Shown here one piece after another: positions 41,847 through 48,400 of a DNA stretch of 48,400 nucleotides. The DNA lies in NCBI GenBank assembly GCA_017465625.1, contig JAFTVV010000012.1, positions 1 through 48,400 on the forward strand, in the 5' to 3' direction. The DNA comes from Oscillospiraceae bacterium (GTDB lineage: Bacteria > Bacillota > Clostridia > Oscillospirales > Oscillospiraceae). The notes below the pieces were generated by a model. The model did not search any database and was not told where the DNA came from. It saw only the letters and a program-made list of their open reading frames with translations. Both the position numbers and the translations under genes were made by a program. How positions within the stretch are numbered: position 1 is the first letter of the stretch; each line of letters opens with the position of its first letter.

Positions 41847-44789
41847 ATGAAAAAACACTTGAGACTCATCAGTGCAATACTGTGTTTTGCTGTTGTTGCC
41901 GGAGTCTTGTTTGTGGGTGAAATCGGAGCGAAAGCGACATGGCTGCCTGCGAAAATCGAGCAGCAGTATGATCTGGGGACAATTTTCACCGTGCCCCAAC
42001 GGGAAATGAGCGTTGACGGGCAGCAGGCTGAGGTCACTGCGGTTGTACGCTTGCCCGACGGAACAGTTACCTCCAGGCAAGAATTTGCCCTGAACGATGC
42101 AGGCAAATACACAGTCGTGTACACAGCTGTAGCCAATGGTAAGGTATATGTGGATGAGGTTTCTTTCCTGGTAATGCAGGAATTTTGCGTGTTGACCTCG
42201 GAGGATTCCACCGCGGTTTACGGGAAGGCACCCAGTGTTCAGGGTGTATCCGGCTTGAATGTATCTCTGAAATACGGCGATAAGCTGAAATTGAATGCTC
42301 CGATTTCCGTAGATGCGTTGGAAGACGGTATGCTGATTCAGGGCTTCGCAATTCCTGAAAAGGTCGGAACGCTGGATTATGAAAAGCTGTGCTTCCTCTT
42401 CACAGATGCGGAAAATCCTGAAATTACATTATATATGTCTGTGCGTCAGTACACGGGCAGTCCGGATATCAGAGCTTCCTACGTTACCGCCGGCGGTAAC
42501 GGTCAGGAGATCATCGGCTTCGATAACTACGCCGACAAGTTCTGGACAGAAGGTCTGTGGGGAAGAAATATTTACCACGGCTTTGCCTATGAATGTACCG
42601 ATGTACTGAATAGTGGTATCAATCTGAGCCTTGACACAGCCACAATGCAGATTCTTGCAAACGGCACTATGGTTGTGGACTTAGACAGTGTGGAGTATCA
42701 GAAGTCCCCTTGGGGCGGTTTCCCCAGCGGTAAGGCTTATTTAACGGTCTGGGCAGAGAACTATAAGGGCCTTACAGCCAACTTCTTCCTGAGTGCTGTT
42801 GGCAATTTGGATTTATCTCAGCGGATCATCAAGGATACTGAGCCGCCTGTATTTCAGATACAGACCCCGTATGAAACACCTCCGGCAGCAGTAAAAGGCG
42901 GCACCTATCGTGTCCCCGCCGCAACAGCGAAGGATCATACCGGCACAGTATCCGATGTGCAGGTATCCGCCTGGTACAACTACAGCTCTCCGGATGCCTC
43001 AATTTTAAATATTGAGGACGGATGCTTTGAAACAAACTATGTAGGCGATTATGCCATTGTTTACGAGGCTACCGATGCCTATGGCAATTTGGGACGGGAG
43101 ATTCTGTGGATCAAATCGCTGGAACAGGTGGAAAAGCCCACCATTGCGTTTAGCGGTGAGGCTAAGACCGAATATGTATTGGGCGAATACTTCGTGCCTG
43201 CCGAATACACTACCACTTGCCACAGCGGTCTGCCAACGGTGCAGATCTTTACCACCGTAAACGGTGAGCAGACGGTGCTGACGGAAAATTACTGCTTTGA
43301 GAACGCGGGGCAGTATCAGCTTACATATCAGATTACCGACTGTGCCGGCCAGAGCCAAACTCTGGAACAGACCATTCAGGTCGAAATCGGCGACAAACCA
43401 ATTATGGTAGACCGGATCGAACTTCCGGAGTATTTGATTGAGGATTCCCAGTATTCCTTCCCCAGCGTGTACTTTCATGATTACCGCAGCGGCAAGGTAG
43501 AGAAAAAATTAGCTACCGGTAAGATTCAGGATGCTGCCGGTGCTGTTGCGGTAGAGGCGGGAAAAACCTTTGCGGTCCGCGTGGAAAACAATATGGACCT
43601 GGTGACCATTGCGTTTGAATGTGAGGGCGCGGTTTATCAGGTGGAAAGACCGGTCATAAAGGCATTTGACTCCGACGAAGGCAAGACAAGACTGTTTTTG
43701 GAAAACTATTTTGTAGGTCAGGGCTTTACCTGTACCCGCGAGGAAGCGAGCATACTCTTTACTGTCAATGCGCCCGATGCCCGGTGGACCTTTGCAAACC
43801 CCCTGCTGGCAACCAATTTCTCTTTGGTGCTGGAGGGTGTAGCAGGCAAGGCAGACTTTGACGGTCTGGTACTGACCTTCCGGGATTCTGCAGACGCTTC
43901 TAAGTGCCTGGCAGTGGAACTGCTGCAAAAAAATGGCGTTCTGGGCGTTCAGGTGGGCAATACCGTCCTTTATATGGGCGAGGTCAGCTTGAATGCGGGC
44001 CATCAGGTGCGCGTTACCTATGCGGAAGGCAAGCTGCAAATTGCCGGCTTCAATATTGACATCGGCGACTTTACGGACTTTGATTCTCACTATCTCACCC
44101 TCTCCATGGCCTTCCGGGAAGCGGATGCGGGCGCACAGCTTCGTCTGGTGTCATTGAATAACCACACATTAAACAACTCCAACCGTGACCGCGTGGAGGC
44201 TTGGATCGATGTGACAGGCAACTACGGCGGCCGCTTCGAGGCAGGTACGCAGATCGTTCTGCCGGCGGCTTATGCGGCGGATGTGCTCAATCCCAATATT
44301 ACATTCCACCTCACCGTGAAGCAGGGCAATACAGTCGTTACTGCCGAGGACGGTACTGTACTGGAAAATGTTGACCCCAACCGGGAGTACACCATTACCG
44401 CCGCAGCGGAAGGTCGGTATGATGTGATTTATACCACCGAGGAAAGCTTTAGCGAAAAAGAAGGCGGTCTTTCCTATGTTTTGCATATTGTGGATGGCTC
44501 TGCGCCTGTGATTCAGTTCAAGGGTGATTTGCCCACGAAAGCCAAGACAGGCGATGCGCTTTGCATTCCGGAGCTTACCGTATCCGACAGCAAGACTCCG
44601 GCAGAGGAGCTGATCGTGCTCAAGACTGTTACCGGTCCCAGCGGTGTGATCGTTACGATCCCTGCAGATTCCAATTCTGTATGGGCTGCCCAGGCCGGAA
44701 CGTATAAATTCACTGTTATGGTGGTAGACGGCGACGGTTATATCTGTAATAAGACCTGGTCTGTGACGGTCACAGACGACGGAAAGTAA
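41847..44789 (+). CDS. Large secreted protein with Ig-like domains
   Basis: A 980-residue exported protein with a signal peptide (1-29, ending in IGAKA). No lipobox, sortase motif or C-terminal anchor is visible. Repeated beta-sandwich units carry motifs such as GKYTVVYTAVANG, GDYAIVYEATDAYGNLGREI, GQYQLTYQITDCAGQ and GTYKFTVMVVDGDGY, which are typical of bacterial Ig-like (DUF5011/HYR-type) domains. Two regions (about 120-320 and 620-790, the latter with LVLEGVAGKADFDGLVLTF) may be lectin-like jelly rolls that bind glycan. It starts 12 bases after the binding-protein stop with AAGGAGATGG upstream. I do not recognise a catalytic domain. A glycan-binding role is inferred from context. Confidence 0.75.
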   Translation: MKKHLRLISAILCFAVVAGVLFVGEIGAKATWLPAKIEQQYDLGTIFTVPQREMSVDGQQAEVTAVVRLPDGTVTSRQEFALNDAGKYTVVYTAVANGKVYVDEVSFLVMQEFCVLTSEDSTAVYGKAPSVQGVSGLNVSLKYGDKLKLNAPISVDALEDGMLIQGFAIPEKVGTLDYEKLCFLFTDAENPEITLYMSVRQYTGSPDIRASYVTAGGNGQEIIGFDNYADKFWTEGLWGRNIYHGFAYECTDVLNSGINLSLDTATMQILANGTMVVDLDSVEYQKSPWGGFPSGKAYLTVWAENYKGLTANFFLSAVGNLDLSQRIIKDTEPPVFQIQTPYETPPAAVKGGTYRVPAATAKDHTGTVSDVQVSAWYNYSSPDASILNIEDGCFETNYVGDYAIVYEATDAYGNLGREILWIKSLEQVEKPTIAFSGEAKTEYVLGEYFVPAEYTTTCHSGLPTVQIFTTVNGEQTVLTENYCFENAGQYQLTYQITDCAGQSQTLEQTIQVEIGDKPIMVDRIELPEYLIEDSQYSFPSVYFHDYRSGKVEKKLATGKIQDAAGAVAVEAGKTFAVRVENNMDLVTIAFECEGAVYQVERPVIKAFDSDEGKTRLFLENYFVGQGFTCTREEASILFTVNAPDARWTFANPLLATNFSLVLEGVAGKADFDGLVLTFRDSADASKCLAVELLQKNGVLGVQVGNTVLYMGEVSLNAGHQVRVTYAEGKLQIAGFNIDIGDFTDFDSHYLTLSMAFREADAGAQLRLVSLNNHTLNNSNRDRVEAWIDVTGNYGGRFEAGTQIVLPAAYAADVLNPNITFHLTVKQGNTVVTAEDGTVLENVDPNREYTITAAAEGRYDVIYTTEESFSEKEGGLSYVLHIVDGSAPVIQFKGDLPTKAKTGDALCIPELTVSDSKTPAEELIVLKTVTGPSGVIVTIPADSNSVWAAQAGTYKFTVMVVDGDGYICNKTWSVTVTDDGK

Positions 44790-44801
44790 GGAGGAAGGGA
44801 T

Positions 44802-46757
44802 ATGAACAGAAAAATCAAGGCACTTTGTGCCGGCTGTCTTTCCCTGATGCTGCTGCTTTCCGGTTGCGGCGAAAAGGGCAACGGTGACAAAAATGCGTCT
44901 GCAGTAAATCCGGTAGAGGATTATGTATCCCACAAGGTGAATGCTACGCTGCATCAGGTATCTGTAACAGAAAGCACCCGTCCCTTTGTGGTGAACGGGG
45001 CAACGGATTACAAGCTGATCGTGGCAGAAGGGGAAGCCAACCAAATTGCCGCAGACTATATTCTGCGTTATGTGGAAAAGGCAACCGGCTGTCGGCTGGA
45101 ATACGCCGAGGCATCCCAATTTGATGCGGGCGGAAAGTATATCGTTTTCAACAATACCCAACTGTTTGAAAAGGCCGGCCTGACTATGCCTGCCGTGGAT
45201 TTGGACAGTACCGGCTACTATATCAAAACCGCCGGCGACAATGTGTTTTTAATGACACAGCAGGATTTTGGCGCACGGTATGCGGTGATTGCGTTTTTGA
45301 AGCATGTTTTGGGTATGCAGGTCTACGGTCAGGACACCTTTGTCTACACCAAGGACGGCACCACACTGCCGGATATGGAAATCGCCGAAAAGCCGGATGT
45401 TGGCAACATTCTGCTGGGAAACTGGCGTGATACCTTCTCCGCGGATGCCCTGTATCTGATGGGATATTCGGATTACAAGACGCAGTTCTTATTTGTTCAG
45501 GGGTTGGACAATCATACCAGCCTGCTGTACCTGCCGGCAGAGACCTACTACAATGAGCATCCGTTGTGGTTCTCCGACCAAAAGGATCAGCTTTGCTATA
45601 CTGCCGGCGGCAATGCGGAGGAGTTGGATGCAATGACCTCCGAGGCGGCACGGCTGATGCTGGAAAACATCATGGCAAACCCGAATATCCACGCAGGCCA
45701 GTTTACTATGGCCGATACCTGGACCTCCTGCCAATGCCAGGCCTGTAGCGACTCTGCAAAGCAGTACGGCACCCGCAGTGCGGCGGTTATTCAGTTTACC
45801 AATATGCTGAGCCGAAAGATACAAAGCGCCCTGCAAAAAGAGGCCGATGAAAACGGCACGGAAAAGAGAGATTTTACATTATATCTAATGGCGTATCACA
45901 AGTTCGTGGAACCGCCTGTCGTCAAAAACAGTGACGGCACCTATACTCCCAACGATCCATCTTTGGTATGTGACGAGAATGTAGGTGTGATCTATGCACC
46001 CATCGAAGCCAAATATGTTCACAATTTCTATGAGCAGGAAAATGCAGAATCTGCGGAAATGATGAAGGCCTGGTCAACGCTCAGCAGTAAGATGTATTAC
46101 TGGCTGTACCAGACCAATTACGCAGGCTATCTGTATCCCTATGACAGTTGGGATTCGGATACAGAAAACCTTCGGTTCTGCTATGAAAACAATGTGGATA
46201 TCGTGATGATTCAGGGTCAGCACAATATGGCGTGCTCCACCGGCTTTACCGGTCTGAAGGTCTATACCGACAGTTTGGCGGCAATGGATCTGAGCTTGAG
46301 CTATCAGGATATGGTGAATGACTTTTTCCAAAATTACTACGGCGCAGCCGCAGCACCTATGCAGCAGTATTTTGAGGAGCTGCAGAGCTGGATGCGCTAT
46401 TTGGAACAGGCTTACCCGGTAGAGTATACCGGCCGTATTTATGACGTCCTGACAGGTGAGAACTACTGGCCCAGAGAAATGCTGCTGCGTTGGCAGGGCT
46501 TGGTCGATCAGGCGAGTGAGGCGCTGAATGAGGGCAAAAACACCGATCCCAATTATGAAATCTATATGAACCATGTAAAAATGGAGAGTATATTCCTGCG
46601 TTATGAGCTGATTACCTCCCACTCCGGAATTTATAGCGCCGAGCAGGTTCTGCAGATGAAGCAGTCTTTTAAGGCAGACTGTATCGCGCTCGGTATTACG
46701 CATGAGCATGAGCAGCGTGAACTTACGGAAGTCTACAGAGATTGGGGGATCTCTTAA
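44802..46757 (+). CDS. DUF4838-family surface lipoprotein (putative glycoside hydrolase)
   Basis: A 651-residue exported lipoprotein; the lipobox LLSGC puts the anchor at Cys22. Residues about 60-170 form an alpha/beta domain like the N-terminal domain of GH20 and GH67 enzymes (IAADYILRYVEKATGCRLEY, GARYAVIAFLKHVLGMQVYG). The middle matches DUF4838, a putative TIM-barrel glycosidase domain, with the diagnostic cluster MADTWTSCQCQACSDSAKQY. Candidate catalytic acids cannot be fixed by eye. It starts 12 bases after the Ig-like protein, with AGGAGG upstream, in the mannosidase operon. Extracellular trimming of a host or plant glycan is a reasonable inference. Confidence 0.85.
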   Translation: MNRKIKALCAGCLSLMLLLSGCGEKGNGDKNASAVNPVEDYVSHKVNATLHQVSVTESTRPFVVNGATDYKLIVAEGEANQIAADYILRYVEKATGCRLEYAEASQFDAGGKYIVFNNTQLFEKAGLTMPAVDLDSTGYYIKTAGDNVFLMTQQDFGARYAVIAFLKHVLGMQVYGQDTFVYTKDGTTLPDMEIAEKPDVGNILLGNWRDTFSADALYLMGYSDYKTQFLFVQGLDNHTSLLYLPAETYYNEHPLWFSDQKDQLCYTAGGNAEELDAMTSEAARLMLENIMANPNIHAGQFTMADTWTSCQCQACSDSAKQYGTRSAAVIQFTNMLSRKIQSALQKEADENGTEKRDFTLYLMAYHKFVEPPVVKNSDGTYTPNDPSLVCDENVGVIYAPIEAKYVHNFYEQENAESAEMMKAWSTLSSKMYYWLYQTNYAGYLYPYDSWDSDTENLRFCYENNVDIVMIQGQHNMACSTGFTGLKVYTDSLAAMDLSLSYQDMVNDFFQNYYGAAAAPMQQYFEELQSWMRYLEQAYPVEYTGRIYDVLTGENYWPREMLLRWQGLVDQASEALNEGKNTDPNYEIYMNHVKMESIFLRYELITSHSGIYSAEQVLQMKQSFKADCIALGITHEHEQRELTEVYRDWGIS

Positions 46758-46825
46758 AACTTAGGGAAGCATCTGAAAATACCTTTCAGCGGTTTCCTGA
46801 AAATAAAATACGAAAGGATGTTATT

Positions 46826-48400
46826 ATGCAAAAAACAGCAAAGAAAGTTTGTTCTCTCTTGCTGGCACTTGTGTTGATTCTGGGTATACTCCCCATCAGC
46901 GCATTTGCCACCGAATCCGGCACGACCCAATGGGTTGGCACGGATTTGAAACTGGGCGAAGATCTTACCATGCGTTTCTACGCAAACATCTCTGGCGAAC
47001 ACGCCGCGGACGGCGTGATGACCGTTACAGTAGACGGTCAGACCTACAAGACCTTTGCGGTCAGCGAAATGACCGCAGGAGACAATGGCTATGTATTCCC
47101 TGTGGCATTGGGCGCACCCCAAATGACCGCACAGGTGAAGCTGACCTTGGTTTCCGGTGGTCAGACCGTATTGGAGAGAACCTCCTCCATTCGGGATTAT
47201 GCCGATGCCATTCTGGCAGGTAAGTACACCGAGGAGCTGAAGAGCCTGGTTAAGTGGATGCTGAACTACGGTGCAGCGGCACAGGGCTACTTCGGTGTCA
47301 ATACCGGTAATCCTGCCAATGCCGGTTACGAATTGGATTGCAATTATGCAATTCCCGAGGAAGTTCCCAGCGTAGAAGTTTCCGACAATTTAAACGGTGT
47401 AAACTTTTACGGTGTCAGTATGGTTTTCCGCAGCAAGATCGCTCTGCGGTTCTATTTCACCGTTAGCGGCAGCGGAAGCTATACCTACACCTGCAACGGT
47501 AAATCCTGTGAAGCTGTGAAAAAGGACGGAATGTTCTATGTGGAAGCACCGGATTTGAATCCGCAAGCTATGGACACCAAGGCTCAGGTTGTTGTTTCCG
47601 ACGGCACTGACAGTCTGAGTGTCAGCTACAGCCCCATGGACTACATCACCCGTATGTACCGCAAGGACTCCAGCAGCGATGCACTGAAGACAATGCTGAC
47701 CTATGCCGCAGATTACTTTGATGCCGCTGAAGACTATGTAAACGGCACAGAGGAAAACCTTGTGGTTCGCGATACCTTTGCAGTGGGCGCTTACGGCGCA
47801 GGGGAGAACTTCACCATCGACCTGAGCGACTACAACGGCGCACTGAAGGGCTATACCTTGTCCGGCGCTGCGGTAAACGGCACTGCCTTTACTTCTGCAA
47901 GCTATACTGACGGTGTGGTAGCTCTGGACCGTGCAGCGATTCAGGCGCTCAGCGGTGAGCAGACCTTGAACCTGACCTTCAGCAATGGCCAGAAGACGAT
48001 GAATGTTCCCGTGAATGTGGAACTTTATACGATGGCAATCAGCACTGCTGAAGATCTGCAGGCATTCCCTGCAGTTATGAAGGAAAATCCCACCGGTCGT
48101 TATGTGCTGGTCAATGACATTGATATGAACGGCGTTGCATACTCCAACGATGCAACCGTACCCTTCGCCGGCACCTTTGACGGACAGGGCTACTCCATTT
48201 TCAATATGTACACCAAGACCTCTTCCGTAGATATGCATGGCGGCTTCTTCGGAATGTACTTCGGTGCGAATGACACCGGTGTTGAGGTGGAAGGCGCAGT
48301 TCTGAAGAACATTTCCTTCGTCAATGCTACCGTATGGGGCAGAGGCTCCTTCCTGGCAATGAGAGGCCAGGGCGCAGTGGAAAATGTGTACCTCCGTGTG
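46826..48400 (+). CDS. Secreted surface protein with GLUG-like repeat, partial (runs off the window)
   Basis: From ATG 46826 (AAAGGA 7 bases upstream) the frame is open for 525 codons to the last base of the window, so the 3' end is missing. A signal peptide (LLLALVLILGILPISAFA) ends near residue 28. Residues 35-300 contain two related beta domains, each followed by a helical piece (YADAILAGKYTEELKSLVKW, YITRMYRKDSSSDALKTMLT). Near residue 400, AISTAEDLQAFPAVMKENPT, YVLVNDIDMNG and FAGTFDGQGYSIFNMY start a right-handed beta-helix of the GLUG or adhesin type. It lies 68 bases after the DUF4838 gene. A cell-surface adhesin or glycan-binding role is likely but not proven. Confidence 0.88.
   Translation, partial: MQKTAKKVCSLLLALVLILGILPISAFATESGTTQWVGTDLKLGEDLTMRFYANISGEHAADGVMTVTVDGQTYKTFAVSEMTAGDNGYVFPVALGAPQMTAQVKLTLVSGGQTVLERTSSIRDYADAILAGKYTEELKSLVKWMLNYGAAAQGYFGVNTGNPANAGYELDCNYAIPEEVPSVEVSDNLNGVNFYGVSMVFRSKIALRFYFTVSGSGSYTYTCNGKSCEAVKKDGMFYVEAPDLNPQAMDTKAQVVVSDGTDSLSVSYSPMDYITRMYRKDSSSDALKTMLTYAADYFDAAEDYVNGTEENLVVRDTFAVGAYGAGENFTIDLSDYNGALKGYTLSGAAVNGTAFTSASYTDGVVALDRAAIQALSGEQTLNLTFSNGQKTMNVPVNVELYTMAISTAEDLQAFPAVMKENPTGRYVLVNDIDMNGVAYSNDATVPFAGTFDGQGYSIFNMYTKTSSVDMHGGFFGMYFGANDTGVEVEGAVLKNISFVNATVWGRGSFLAMRGQGAVENVYLRV

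Noticed and set aside
40599-42080. A 493-codon minus-strand open frame
   Set aside because: It is antisense to the sugar-binding lipoprotein and the start of the Ig-like gene, with a composition typical of shadow frames.

Overview
The window looks like chromosomal DNA from an anaerobic, spore-lineage gut Firmicute, most likely of the Oscillospiraceae/Ruminococcaceae type. This is inferred from the glgC-glgD-glgA set, the dockerin and cohesin-like modules, a forespore sigma factor remnant, Gram-positive AGGAGG ribosome sites and Clostridia-style surface proteins. No rRNA is present to fix the taxon.

Region 1 (1-14.9 kb) is mostly housekeeping. On the minus strand are a catalytically degenerate P-type-ATPase-like membrane protein and an RlmB/TrmH-type rRNA methyltransferase. 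A plus-strand ftsH follows, sharing a two-way terminator with the convergent glycogen operon glgC-glgD-glgA. Next is a minus-strand unit led by an FMN riboswitch: a RibU-like riboflavin transporter S component, an acyl-adenylate ligase and an acyl carrier protein. Then come a DUF4830-like protein, rsuA, a PucR/CdaR-type regulator and tRNA-Leu(CAA).

Region 2 (14.9-18.0 kb) is an AT-richer island directly behind the tRNA-Leu. It holds a rare fusion of an XRE-type DNA-binding domain to a phosphoglucosamine mutase, and an overlapping gene for a GlmU-like acetyltransferase without the uridylyltransferase half. Eleven bases identical to the tRNA 3' end recur at the island's right edge, inside a composite repeat.

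Region 3 (18.0-26.8 kb) has a GHKL sensor kinase divergent from a LytTR response regulator, followed by two large surface proteins. One is a collagen-like lipoprotein with ten 'GKSAYE' modules and a C-terminal cohesin-like domain. The other is a secreted protein with a related cohesin-like domain, a dockerin, InlB-type repeats and an unidentified, possibly pore-forming-like, central part.

Region 4 (26.8-32.4 kb) is accessory. It has an orphan hypothetical gene, an IS1182-type insertion sequence, a YdcF-family gene, a small orphan ORF, and a fusion of two gene remnants (the 5' end of sporulation sigG joined to the 3' end of a Fic-family gene). A family of short intergenic repeats built from interchangeable modules (called here alpha, beta, gamma, delta and epsilon) is threaded through regions 2 to 4.

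Region 5 (32.4-48.4 kb) is a carbohydrate-use locus. On one side are a cupin/mannose-isomerase-like protein and a GHL6-like glycosidase, divergent from a PocR-AraC regulator. On the other, a cupin-AraC regulator is divergent from a GH2 beta-mannosidase, a sugar-binding lipoprotein, a large Ig-like secreted protein, a DUF4838 lipoprotein, and a surface protein that runs off the right edge. No transporter permeases are in the window, so the importer is incomplete here.
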